DNA of 64,000 nucleotides from VXYL01 sp965203685 (GCA_965203685.1 OZ241908.1:4898001-4962000); one strand, 5' to 3'. Shown: positions 1 through 8,071, counted from the first letter of the stretch. Notes: generated from the sequence alone by a model not told the origin. Made by a program: numbers and translations.

Positions 1-320
1 CCGACGCGAAGACCGCTAGCGCCGATCAACGCTTTCTGTCCTTTGCCGCCATGGGTTTGGCCATCGTTTGCTCGAACGAGGGTAGTCACCTCCACTTCGC
101 ACGCAATCGCCAGAACGCGATGGTCGTCGAGAACACCGAAGCAGCTTGGACGCAGGCCACACTGGAGTTGATCGGCGCAAGCACAACAAGGCGGCAACTC
201 GGCAATCGAGCGAGGGAAGATATCACTGCCCGGTATGGTCTCAATCAGCGCGCGCTTGGATTCCTCGACGCGTACGGAATGAAACCAACGCGAGACGCCG
301 CCCTGGGGGCCGGAACCTAA
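1..320 (+). CDS. glycosyltransferase C-terminal fragment (cut by window edge)
   Basis: The reading frame is open to the left edge, so only about the last 106 residues are present. The segment reads like the tail of a GT-B (family 4 or related) glycosyltransferase: a stretch resembling the donor-binding end (FLSFAAMGLAIVCSNEG), then a variable loop, then the usual closing helix with R-x-x-L-G-x-x-A-R and a conserved RYG before the last helix. Enzymes of this class move sugars from nucleotide-sugar donors during polysaccharide or glycolipid synthesis at the cytoplasmic face of the membrane. An rmlB-like dTDP-sugar gene lies about 6.6 kb away but is not linked in an operon. The family call rests on general pattern only. 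Confidence 0.5.
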   Translation, partial: DAKTASADQRFLSFAAMGLAIVCSNEGSHLHFARNRQNAMVVENTEAAWTQATLELIGASTTRRQLGNRAREDITARYGLNQRALGFLDAYGMKPTRDAALGAGT

Positions 321-486
321 GCGCAATCCCGCCGACATGTGGGAGCTGGCCGGCCGAGCTGCGAGTTTCTACACCCGTGTCGCGATGGCGTCCCCGATTG
401 GACGTGCCAGTCAGCGACGCCGTCTGGGCACTAACCACCCCAGACCGAACTTCCAAGCACCGCCCCCGAAGAGACCCCGAAGACAA

Positions 487-521
487 AAGAACGGGAGCGG
501 CCCTACGCCGCTCCCGTTCTT
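487..521 (-). terminator. perfect 15-bp hairpin, intrinsic terminator
   Basis: Positions 487-501 and 507-521 are exact reverse complements around the 5-nt loop CCTAC. Read on the minus strand the hairpin is followed by CTTTTGTC, a weak U-tract. It sits 50 bp beyond the stop of the minus-strand gene ending at 572, so it most likely ends that transcript. It could also act on readthrough from the left. Confidence 0.75.
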
Positions 522-571
522 CAGAGCTCAACCCACCGGCTCGCCATCAATGGCTGGCCGGACCAGATTGA

Positions 572-1384
572 CTACGGGCAGAGGTCCGCCGTATTGACGA
601 ACTCATACGCCGCGCCTGCACCCTTGACTTTCCAGACGACGGTTCCCGGATGCCGCGAACCTGTATTCGCCGCCGCCGCGGAGCCCATACCGGAATGTCC
701 GGGGAAACTCACCGTAAGCGTGAACTCGTCAGAGCCCTTGAACAGATCCATGACGTCGTCGGGAATGTCCCACCAGAAAGACGAGTTCAAGAGCGCTGCA
801 TCAGGCCCGGGAATGTACTGCGCGTTCCCCCGTGTTGCGATGTCCACGAAATCGAGCGCGTCGCCGGCCGGCATCACATCGCCAACCCGCTCTACATATC
901 CATTGCCTGGCGTCCAAGCGTCATGCTCGCCGCTGCTGTAGACATTACCCGCCGCATCCACCGCCTTGTACGTGATGTTCCACCGTCGGGTCAGCGCCGT
1001 CCCGATCATCGGTACGCGCTGTTGGGAACGCGGATCCCACACGTGGTACGTGTATTCCTCGCTGTGATTCTGGTAGCCCACGTCAGCTCTCGTGTCGCGG
1101 GGATAGAGCCAGTGGAACGCCAAGACGGGCTTCGAGGCCATCTCGTCGTTTTGCATACGAATGTTGGCCGTGTCAGCGTCGCGGAACATCTCCAACGTGC
1201 CGCGTGGCAAGTGGGCCATCATGTTGCCGTCGATCATGTGCCCCTGACTCAATACCGCCGAGCACGTCTCGTCGCCTGCCGGATTCACGTGATGAGAGAA
1301 CTGCCAATCGGCGTTGGCACCAATGCCGACGAGTAGGCCTACGAACACACAGCCGACCCTGACGGCTACACACATCGGTTTCAT
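572..1384 (-). CDS. secreted protein of unknown function
   Basis: I do not recognise this family. The start at 1384 is preferred over an in-frame one 51 nt upstream because AGGAG lies just before it and the resulting 270-residue product begins with a clean export signal: Lys near the N-terminus, a hydrophobic run (about residues 5-21) and cleavage probably after Ala-Asn-Ala. The mature part has few long hydrophobic stretches and is rich in aromatic and Asp/Gly residues, as in a periplasmic or extracellular beta-rich domain. Two Cys residues, one near the mature N-terminus and one second from the C-terminus, could form a disulphide. It is a single-gene unit with its own terminator at 487-521. 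Confidence 0.6.
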   Translation of the reverse strand: MKPMCVAVRVGCVFVGLLVGIGANADWQFSHHVNPAGDETCSAVLSQGHMIDGNMMAHLPRGTLEMFRDADTANIRMQNDEMASKPVLAFHWLYPRDTRADVGYQNHSEEYTYHVWDPRSQQRVPMIGTALTRRWNITYKAVDAAGNVYSSGEHDAWTPGNGYVERVGDVMPAGDALDFVDIATRGNAQYIPGPDAALLNSSFWWDIPDDVMDLFKGSDEFTLTVSFPGHSGMGSAAAANTGSRHPGTVVWKVKGAGAAYEFVNTADLCP

Positions 1385-1857
1385 CCAGGACTCCTCCCTA
1401 AAGGATTGTTCAATCGGGTTGGGTTTGGACGCCAATCCTAGCTGACCATTCAGTCATGTCAACGGCTTTTTTCGCCGGCTGCGTAACTTCGACCGGTAGT
1501 CGCGCCGTCCATCCCTCGCGGGGTGTCCCATTAGGGTCCCGGGTCGCGCATGGAATCTGATACGTCAAGCCCCGGCATCGCGGTGCGAATTAAACATAAG
1601 ATAATGTTTTTACACGGCTATTTGGTCTACCGGCAGAAGCTGAAAGGAGCGCACTGACTGCATCGGAGTACAGCGGCGAAGGAGCGGCAGCCGCGCCTCC
1701 TAGGCGAAGGCGGCAATACACTGGCGGCACCTCGGGATGCGTCGCGTGCGTCAGAACCACGTCGAATCACCGACCAAGCGGCGCGACGACACGCTGCCGC
1801 GGAACGGATGCCGCCGCACCACCTCGACATCCGCGCCCGTACGCGGGTGGATCGACT
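1385..1857. other. intergenic stretch with AT-rich inverted repeat
   Basis: No convincing gene is seen here. Around 1588-1615 there is a short AT-rich island, out of character with the GC-rich surroundings, holding the inverted repeat AAACAT-AAGATA-ATGTTT (1592-1609). It could be a promoter/operator for the secreted-protein gene or debris associated with the IS21 remnant that follows. Confidence 0.35.
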
Positions 1858-2215
1858 CTGACGGAGTTCGTCATGTTCCACGACATGAAGCGCCGGCGGC
1901 TCGGCATCTCGGCCATCGCCAGACGGACTGGCCTCGACCGCAAGACCGTGCGCAAGTACCTGGACCAGGGGATGGAGAGCGCCCGCTACCATCCCAGGCA
2001 GCCGCGGCCGCCGCTGATCGATCCGTATGCCGACTACCTGCGGGCGCATCGCCGCCCTCCCGGGGTTGTCCGGCCGGCGCCTGTGCCGCGAGATCGCCGC
2101 TCGGCTACCCCGGCGGCTACAGCGCCGTCACCGACGTCCTGCGCGAAACGCGGCCGCTGGCGCAGACCGGCTTCGAACGCCGCTTCGAGACACTGCCGTG
2201 CCGGCTGTCCGGACG
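1858..2215 (+). pseudogene. IS21-family istA transposase remnant (frameshifted, truncated)
   Basis: From 1873 the translation shows the IstA helix-turn-helix (MKRRRLGISAIARRTGLDRK then TVRKYLDQG). The similarity continues in a second frame near 2045-2095 (LSGRRLCREIAAR) and a third frame from about 2100 (YPGGYSAVTDVLRETRPL, then FERRFET), so at least two frameshifts have occurred. The catalytic DDE core and the IstB helper ATPase are absent, so the element cannot move itself. Clear similarity fades about 120 bp before the end of cysC. I saw no terminal inverted repeats or target duplication. Confidence 0.75.
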
Positions 2216-2338
2216 CCGTCGGCCGCCACCTCCGGCAGTGCGACCGTGTCCGTGGATTGCGGCATGTTCTCTACTGCACCGGCCGCGACCGGTGGGGCGG
2301 CCCATCCGTGCGGCCGTGTTGCTTCGACGGGGATGCAG

Positions 2339-2956
2339 TCAAGACGCGCAGAATCTGGCCTCGACATAGGACACCGCCAGCGCCAGACTCGTGGCGATGT
2401 CCGTCTTACCCGTGGGGATCACCAAGTCGGGCGACGTCGGAACCTCGTAGGGTGCGGACACGCCCGTGAAATCCGGGATTTTTCCGGCTCGAGCTTTGCG
2501 GTAAAGACCCTTCGGGTCCCGCAGCTCGCACGTTTGCACATCGGCGTCTAGGTACACCTCGTGGAACCGGCCTTTCGCCGCGACGCGTGCCGCTTCGCGG
2601 TCCGCCCGGTAGGGGGAGATAAAGGCGGAAATGCACACGAGGCCAGCGTCGGCAAACAAAGCTGCGACCTCGCTAACCCGCCGGATGTTCTCCGTTCGAT
2701 CCGTTCGCGTGAAACCGAGATCAGCATTCAGGCCGTGGCGTATGTTGTCGCCGTCGAGAACGTAGACCTGGTAGCCACGAGCGAAAAGCTCGGCCTCCAG
2801 TGCGAATGCTAAGGTCGACTTGCCCGAACCAGACAGGCCCGTGAACCAGAGAACGCCGCCGAGATGGCCGTTCTTCCGCTCGCGCTCCGCGGTCGCCACA
2901 CTGTGCGCGACGCGTGTGAGATGGCGTGCAGGACCTCTCTGCGGGACGCGAGTCAC
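2339..2956 (-). CDS. cysC: adenylylsulfate (APS) kinase
   Basis: Phosphorylates adenosine 5'-phosphosulfate with ATP to PAPS, the sulfate donor for assimilation and for sulfotransferases. The P-loop GLSGSGKS is at about residues 40-47, followed by LDGDNIRHGLNADLGF and FISPYRADREAAR, all hallmarks of CysC. The GTG at 2956 is chosen because longer starts run through the upstream gcvR-like gene; it gives 205 residues, normal for CysC, and lies 4 nt after that gene's stop. No cysD/cysN sulfurylase genes are adjacent, so it is separated from its usual partners. The strong Shine-Dalgarno expected for an independent start is missing, which fits translational coupling to the upstream gene. Confidence 0.9.
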   Translation of the reverse strand: MTRVPQRGPARHLTRVAHSVATAERERKNGHLGGVLWFTGLSGSGKSTLAFALEAELFARGYQVYVLDGDNIRHGLNADLGFTRTDRTENIRRVSEVAALFADAGLVCISAFISPYRADREAARVAAKGRFHEVYLDADVQTCELRDPKGLYRKARAGKIPDFTGVSAPYEVPTSPDLVIPTGKTDIATSLALAVSYVEARFCAS

Positions 2957-2960
2957 GCAA

Positions 2961-3482
2961 CTACGACGGCCGAAGCTCGCCGTCCAAGTCGTGGTCGTCG
3001 CAGAAGTAGAAAAAGCTGTCCCGCAACTCCACCACCCTGACTTCCGGCGGCACTTCCACTTCCATGACCAGCGAGAAGATCGGTGTTCCCGTGTGCGCGG
3101 CCCTTTCGGTGACGGTGTCAAGGTTGTAGATGTTGATCCCCTGGGCCGAGAAGAACTCCGCGACGCGATGCACGATACCCGGGTGGTCCATGGCGGTCAC
3201 GCTGACCGTGTACGGGACGCGTCCCTCCACGTTCTCCCGGTCATGGGTGCGGCGAAACAGGAAGGCCAACTCCATGCGCTCGGCAAGCTTCCCCAGCTTG
3301 GTTTCCAGCCGCTGCAGAGGCAACGCGCCGCCTGCCACGGACACCAGCATGGCGAACTCGCCGCCCAAGACAGTCATGCGGCTGTCCTCGATGGACAGGT
3401 TGAGGTCGTGCACCAGAGCCGAAATCTCGCTGACGATGCCGGGCCGATCGTTACCGATCGCTGAGATCACAGCACGGGTCAT
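2961..3482 (-). CDS. GcvR-like double-ACT regulatory protein
   Basis: A 173-residue protein made of two ACT domains (about 1-80 and 92-170). The first carries GNDRPGIVSEIS and IEDSRMTVLGGEFAML, characteristic of the glycine-cleavage repressor GcvR; the second begins DHPGIVHRVAEFFSAQGINI. In Escherichia coli GcvR binds glycine and antagonises the activator GcvA; it does not bind DNA itself. The start codon overlaps the stop of glyS (ATGA, 3479-3482), so the two are translationally coupled. Pairing a glycine-sensing protein with glycyl-tRNA synthetase suggests glycine-responsive control, which is inference. No gcvA is in the window. Confidence 0.8.
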   Translation of the reverse strand: MTRAVISAIGNDRPGIVSEISALVHDLNLSIEDSRMTVLGGEFAMLVSVAGGALPLQRLETKLGKLAERMELAFLFRRTHDRENVEGRVPYTVSVTAMDHPGIVHRVAEFFSAQGINIYNLDTVTERAAHTGTPIFSLVMEVEVPPEVRVVELRDSFFYFCDDHDLDGELRPS

Positions 3483-4891
3483 TTCAAGCGCTCCTTCAAG
3501 CGGTCGCCGAGCGCCGCGATGGCGGTGCGGTCCTGTGCCATCGTGTCACGGTCCCGGACCGTCACCGTGTCGTCGTCCAAGGTCTCGAAGTCCACCGTGA
3601 CACAGAACGGTGTTCCGGCCTCGTCATTGCGCCGGTAACCCTTGCCGACATTGCCCGTGTTCTCGAACACGATCCGGCCGAGGCCGAGTTTCATCAGCAT
3701 CCGTTTAACCGCGCGGGCCTTTTCCACGAGGCCCTCGTGGTTGCGTTTGAGCGGCAGCACGGCGGCCTTGATTGGCGCCAAGTGGGGCTTCAGCGACAGC
3801 ACGGTTCGCTCGCTCCCGTTCGGTAGCCGCTCGACCTCGTAGGCTTCGTTAATCACCGCGAGAACGCCCCGATCGACGCCGGCGGACGGTTCGATCACGT
3901 AAGGCACGGTCCAGCGCCTTTCGACCTGATCCTGGATCGCCAACCGCGCGTTGGCATCGTCGTTGCTGGCAACCGCCGCCGAGATGTCCAGATCGTCCTG
4001 GCCCTTGGTGTGAGACCCGAGGTCGAAGTCAGTGCGGTTGGCGATGCCTTCGAGCTCCTCTACGCCGTGGGGGAAGCGGTACATCACGTCCACGGTGGCC
4101 TTCGAGTAGTGGGCGAGTTCCTCGCCCGGCACGTGGAACAACTCGAGGTTGTTGCCATTGATGCCTTGCTCTTGCCACCAGCGCAGGCGCTCCTCCACCC
4201 AGCGCTCGTGCCATTGCTCGTCTTCACCCGGCGCGACGAAGAACTCAAGCTCCATCTGCTCGAACTCGCGCATGCGGAAGACGAAGTTGCGCGGCGTGAT
4301 CTCGTTGCGGAACGCCTTGCCGATCTGCGCGATGCCGAACGGCAGTTTGCGCGAGGTGGAGTCGAGCACGTTCTTGAAGTTCGTGAAGATGGACTGCGCC
4401 GTTTCGGGCCGCAGGTAGGCGAACGACGAGCCATCCTCGACAGGGCCGACGTTGGTCTTGAACATGAGGTTGAAGGGTCTCGGCTCGGTCAGGTCCCGCG
4501 ACCCGCAACGCGGACAGGCAGACCCGTTCAGGTGGTCCGCCCGCCACCGCGATTTGCAGGTGCGGCAATCCACCAGCGGGTCGGCGAAGGTGTCTTCATG
4601 CCCGGAATAGTGCAAAACCTTCGGGTTGGTGAGGATCGCCGAATCGAGTCCTTCCACGTCGTCCCGTTCGTAGACCATGGACCGCCACCATGCGGCCTTC
4701 AGGTTGTTCTTGAGTTCCACGCCTAGGGGGCCGTAGTCGTAGATGCCCTGCAGGCCACCGTAGATCTCGCCCGCCTGGAAGACGAAACCACGGCGCTTGC
4801 AGAGCGCAACCAACTCTTCCATGGAACGGGCAGGCATGGGTGTTTTGGGGGTCGGGGGCGAAGGCGGCGCACTATACCGCAAAGTCGGCAT
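3479..4891 (-). CDS. glyS: glycyl-tRNA synthetase, single-chain (alpha2) type
   Basis: Charges tRNA-Gly with glycine. The 470-residue chain is the class II homodimeric type: EIYGGLQGIYDYGPLGVELK near the N-terminus, a zinc-ribbon-like pair of CxxC motifs (about 110-130), FNLMFKTNVGP, motif 2 FRNEITPRNFVFRMREFEQM, and the C-terminal anticodon-binding domain from about 350. The start at 4891 has GGAG five bases upstream; a second candidate at 4837 (MPARSMEELV) lacks a ribosome site but gives the more typical N-terminus, and the intervening 18 residues are Pro-rich. Most Pseudomonadota use the unrelated tetrameric GlyQ/GlyS enzyme, so this form is unusual in this context. First gene of a three-gene set with the gcvR-like gene and cysC. 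Confidence 0.95.
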   Translation of the reverse strand: MPTLRYSAPPSPPTPKTPMPARSMEELVALCKRRGFVFQAGEIYGGLQGIYDYGPLGVELKNNLKAAWWRSMVYERDDVEGLDSAILTNPKVLHYSGHEDTFADPLVDCRTCKSRWRADHLNGSACPRCGSRDLTEPRPFNLMFKTNVGPVEDGSSFAYLRPETAQSIFTNFKNVLDSTSRKLPFGIAQIGKAFRNEITPRNFVFRMREFEQMELEFFVAPGEDEQWHERWVEERLRWWQEQGINGNNLELFHVPGEELAHYSKATVDVMYRFPHGVEELEGIANRTDFDLGSHTKGQDDLDISAAVASNDDANARLAIQDQVERRWTVPYVIEPSAGVDRGVLAVINEAYEVERLPNGSERTVLSLKPHLAPIKAAVLPLKRNHEGLVEKARAVKRMLMKLGLGRIVFENTGNVGKGYRRNDEAGTPFCVTVDFETLDDDTVTVRDRDTMAQDRTAIAALGDRLKERLK

Positions 4892-5111
4892 CGGACTCCA
4901 TTTCGAGCCGCTCGCCCGGCCCGCAAGCGGTCCCGCACGGGCGTCCTCGCACCTTAGGCGAAATTCCTACAGCCATCCAAGACATCCGCCATTTCGCTGG
5001 CATTTGGCGACACCCAACATGGGCGTCACCGTTGCCGACGGGTCACGTCATGGACCGGACATCGACGCAGGACTGCCGCTGGACCGCTCGCTTGGGGGCT
5101 CCGTGGTCGCT

Positions 5112-5123
5112 GTGGTAGGTTCC
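5112..5123 (+). promoter_or_regulatory. conserved GTGGTA-RGTTCC leader motif upstream of Uma2 genes
   Basis: GTGGTAGGTTCC precedes the first Uma2 gene by 34 nt. Almost the same string (GTGGTAAGTTCC, 5990-6001) precedes the second by 24 nt. It may be a -10 region or a leader retained after duplication. A third Uma2 gene at 16733 has CTGTGGTACCGTCC further upstream. Confidence 0.25.
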
Positions 5124-5157
5124 AGGAAGACCCCGGTGGGCACCAATGGAGATTCCG

Positions 5158-5931
5158 ATGGTCGAACTCGCGCTCGCCTACTCGCCGCCACCTTGCCCGG
5201 CGCTCGACGCGATCCTCGCCCTCGACGAGGACAGTCTGCCGTGCACCGACGACCAGCCAATGCCTGACGTCCGTGCACAGGAAGGTCCGCTCGGCTATTC
5301 GCGGGACGCCATCCGCCGCCATCTCCGTCACATGCGGGACGGGGTCGCCGTGGACAGCGACATGTTCGTCTACTACATCTCGCGCGACGACGATGCGCAG
5401 CCCGTTCGCGCCGTGGTGGCGCCCGACGTGTTCGTGGTGTTCGGCGTGCCGGACCGGTTGGACCGCAGGTCCTATGTGCTGTGGCGCGAGCCCGACGCCG
5501 AGATACGGTTCGTTCTGGAGATCGCATCGGCAAGCACGCGCCGACGCGACCACACGGTGAAGCGCGACGTTTATGCATCGCTCGGCGTACGGGAGTACTT
5601 CCTCTTCGACCCGCCAGAGCGTGACCGGCCCGCACGGCTGACCGGTTTGAGGCTGCGTAATCACCGTTATCACGAGATTGCTGCCGAGGTGCTGCCGGAC
5701 AGCCGACGCGGCATCCGCAGCGATGTCGTTGGCCTCGTCGCCCATGTCAACGCGGGCGGCAATCTGCGCTGGGTCGACCCGATAGCAGGAGTGGACTTGA
5801 ACACCTACGACGAAGCCGAGGACGGGCGCCAGGAAGCCGAGGACGCGCGCCAGCAAGAGGCGGCGGCCCGACAAAGGGCCGAGGCCCGAGTGGCCGAACT
5901 CGAAGCCGAGTTGCGGCGTAACCGGCGCTGA
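5158..5931 (+). CDS. Uma2-family (DUF820) putative endonuclease with C-terminal coiled coil
   Basis: Uma2 proteins have a PD-(D/E)XK restriction-endonuclease fold and are often present in many copies; their biological job is unsettled. Seen here: APDVFVVFGVP (Asp of the active site), FVLEIASASTRRRDHTVKRD (Glu and downstream Lys) and YASLGVREYFLFDP, the family signature. The last 45 residues are an Arg/Glu/Ala-rich coiled coil. The start at 5158 is preferred over 5146 because GGAG lies inside the longer version exactly where the paralogue has its ribosome site. The product is 257 residues. It is in tandem with a close paralogue beginning 94 bp downstream, an evident duplication. Confidence 0.85.
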   Translation: MVELALAYSPPPCPALDAILALDEDSLPCTDDQPMPDVRAQEGPLGYSRDAIRRHLRHMRDGVAVDSDMFVYYISRDDDAQPVRAVVAPDVFVVFGVPDRLDRRSYVLWREPDAEIRFVLEIASASTRRRDHTVKRDVYASLGVREYFLFDPPERDRPARLTGLRLRNHRYHEIAAEVLPDSRRGIRSDVVGLVAHVNAGGNLRWVDPIAGVDLNTYDEAEDGRQEAEDARQQEAAARQRAEARVAELEAELRRNRR

Positions 5932-6025
5932 GCACGGTGGTCGAACTCCCGCGGTCTAGCCCGCCAACACCGCAACTCCGATACCGGGAGTGGTAAGTTC
6001 CGCAGTCCGAAATGTGGAGACTTCG

Positions 6026-6775
6026 ATGGACGAGCTCATGTCCGCCTATTCGCCGCGGCCTAGCCCGGCGCTCGACGCGATCCTCGCCCACGACGAGGAC
6101 AGCTTGCCGTGGACGGACGACCAGCCGCTGCCTGACGGACGCGTCCAACAAGGTCCACTCAGCTACTCGCGAAACGGCATCCGCCACTATCTCCGGCACA
6201 TGCGGGACCACGTTGCCGTGGACAGCGACATGTTCGTCTACTACATCGGCCGCGGCCGGGACGGACAACCCAAACGCGCCGCCGTGGCGCCCGATTTTTT
6301 CGTCGTGTTCGGCGTACCCGACAGGTTGGACCGCAAGTGCTACGTGCTGTGGCGGGAAACCGACGCCGAGATACGGTTCGTTCTGGAGATCGCATCGGTC
6401 AGCACGCGCTGGCGCGACCACACCGTGAAGCGCCACGTGTATGCATCGCTGGGCGTGTGGGAGTACTTCCTCTACGACCCGCCTGAGCCTCACCGCCCCG
6501 CACGGCTGACCGGCCTCAGGCTGGACGGCAACATCTACCGCGATATCGCAGCCGAGGTGCTGCCCGGTAACCGACGCGGCATCCGCAGCGAGGTCGTTGG
6601 CCTCGTCGCGCACGTGGACGAGGACGACAATCTGCGCTGGTTCGACCCGGCAGAAGGCGTCGACCTGCTTACCTACGAGGAATCCGTGGCCGCCTACGAA
6701 CTTGAGAAGCAAAGGGCCCGACTACTCGAGGCGGCGGCGCGGGCGCGGCGGCGAGAGGTGGCGGCCCGCCAATAA
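6026..6775 (+). CDS. Uma2-family (DUF820) putative endonuclease, tandem paralogue
   Basis: A 249-residue paralogue of the upstream gene, closely similar across its length, with the same active-site pieces (APDFFVVFGVP, FVLEIASVSTRWRDHTVKRH, LGVWEYFLYDP). The start at 6026 follows GGAGACTTCG. The coiled-coil tail ends abruptly at a TAA, but just beyond it, in another frame (about 6780-6840), the sequence reads EARIAELKARLRQNDELEE, matching the end of the paralogue. A single-base indel near 6770 has therefore removed about 20 residues of coiled coil. The nuclease domain is intact, so the protein may still be functional. Confidence 0.85.
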   Translation: MDELMSAYSPRPSPALDAILAHDEDSLPWTDDQPLPDGRVQQGPLSYSRNGIRHYLRHMRDHVAVDSDMFVYYIGRGRDGQPKRAAVAPDFFVVFGVPDRLDRKCYVLWRETDAEIRFVLEIASVSTRWRDHTVKRHVYASLGVWEYFLYDPPEPHRPARLTGLRLDGNIYRDIAAEVLPGNRRGIRSEVVGLVAHVDEDDNLRWFDPAEGVDLLTYEESVAAYELEKQRARLLEAAARARRREVAARQ

Positions 6776-6859
6776 AGCGCGAGGCGCGAATCGCCGAACT
6801 CAAGGCTCGGTTGCGCCAGAACGACGAGCTCGAGGAGTGCCTTGAATGCGCAGGATGTC

Positions 6860-6887
6860 ATGCGGGCCTGGAGGCCCGCGTACCGTT
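6860..6887 (+). repeat. REP-like palindromic element, copy 1
   Basis: The 28-bp unit is AT + GCGGGCCT-GG-AGGCCCGC + GTACCGTT: an 8-bp perfect stem with a GG loop and a fixed 3' flank. Copy 2 at 8072-8099 has the same flanks and loop but a different inner stem, with both sides changed together. It lies between the 3' ends of convergent genes (stops at 6775 and 6963), so it may also act as a bidirectional terminator. Confidence 0.65.
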
Positions 6888-6962
6888 AACCAGGCGGCGA
6901 TCCACCGCACCACTCGAAGCCCACGGTCGGAGGATCGCGCCAACCGCCTTCAGGCATCCGAG

Positions 6963-7988
6963 TTACCTGTTTTCGCCTTGCCACTGCGACTCGTCGACCT
7001 CGACACGACGGAGCAGCGGGCGCCACCAATCGGGGTTGTCCTTGTACCAAGTCACTGTTGCCCGGAAGCCGTCGTCAAAATCCACTTCAGGTGCCCATCC
7101 GAGCTCGGTCCTGAGCTTGGTCGAATCGAGCAGGTAGCGACGGTCGTGGCTCGGCCGGTCCGGCACGTAGGTCTTGAAGGACTCGTCGAGGCCCAACTGT
7201 TGGAGGATGCGGTCCGCGATACCCTCCACGTCGACCTCGAGGCCGCTGCCGACGTTGTAGGTCTCGGCCACGCGGCCACGATCGAGGATCGCATCGATCG
7301 CCCGGCAATGGTCGTCCACGTGCAGCCACTCGCGCCTGTTGCGGCTGCTCCGGTAGAGGGTCATCGGCTTCCCTTGCAGGGCGCTGACGACGAAGTGAGG
7401 AATCACTTTCTCCGGGAACTGGTAGGGGCCGTAGTTGTTGGCGCAGTTGGAGATCGTAGTCGGTAAGTCGTAAGTGAGCTGGAATGCTCGCACGGCCAAG
7501 TCGGCGGCCGCCTTCGAAGCGTTGTAGGGGGTTTTGGGTACAAGTGGCGAGGTCTCGGTGAAGACCTCGTCCGATTCGAGCGGCAGGTCTCCGTAGACCT
7601 CGCACGTCGACACGTGGTGGAAGCGCTCGGTCCCCGCATCGAGAGCCGCCCGCATGAGTTGCACTGTGCCGACGACGTTGGTCTGGAAGAACGCGTCGGG
7701 GTGCAGGACCGCGCGACTGTTGTGAGACTCCGCTGCGAAGTTCACGACCTTGTCCACCCGCTCCTCGCGCAACGTCGCGAGCGCAAGGTCGTAGTCGCCG
7801 ATGTCCCCTTGCACGAAACGGTAGCGGCCCGGCTCCTCGGCTGCGACATCCGCCAAGCTCGTCGGGTTGGCAGCGTACGTCAGCAGGTCGTAGTTGACCA
7901 CGCGGTCATCGGGATGGTGGCGCAACCAATAGCGAACGAAATTCGTGCCGATGAAACCGGCGCCGCCGGTTACGAGGATCGTGGACAT
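6963..7988 (-). CDS. dTDP-glucose 4,6-dehydratase-like NAD-dependent enzyme
   Basis: Extended short-chain dehydrogenase of the RmlB type, which converts dTDP-glucose to the 4-keto-6-deoxy sugar for deoxysugar synthesis. Seen: NAD-binding TGGAGFIG (7-14), NFAAESH (83-89), the Tyr-Lys pair YNASK (155-159), SNCANNYGPYQFPEKVIP and a C-terminal REWLHVDDHCRAI. The ATG at 7988 is chosen over a GTG 12 nt upstream; 341 residues is normal. Oddity: the catalytic STDEVYG of RmlB reads STCEVYG here (Cys129 in place of the general-acid Asp), and the usual SHVDRS reads SHNSRA. The exact substrate is therefore uncertain. No other rml genes are adjacent. Confidence 0.8.
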   Translation of the reverse strand: MSTILVTGGAGFIGTNFVRYWLRHHPDDRVVNYDLLTYAANPTSLADVAAEEPGRYRFVQGDIGDYDLALATLREERVDKVVNFAAESHNSRAVLHPDAFFQTNVVGTVQLMRAALDAGTERFHHVSTCEVYGDLPLESDEVFTETSPLVPKTPYNASKAAADLAVRAFQLTYDLPTTISNCANNYGPYQFPEKVIPHFVVSALQGKPMTLYRSSRNRREWLHVDDHCRAIDAILDRGRVAETYNVGSGLEVDVEGIADRILQQLGLDESFKTYVPDRPSHDRRYLLDSTKLRTELGWAPEVDFDDGFRATVTWYKDNPDWWRPLLRRVEVDESQWQGENR

Positions 7989-8071
7989 GGAACAGGACAC
8001 GGGTGACGAAACACCGCATTCTAGCGGCTTGGGTCACCGTTCATCGTCGTTGAGCGGTGCGCGCAGACCGG

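Noticed and set aside
1627..2049. Minus-strand frame of 140 codons in the IS21 region
   Set aside because: Arg/Ala-rich shadow of the istA remnant, with no start-site support.
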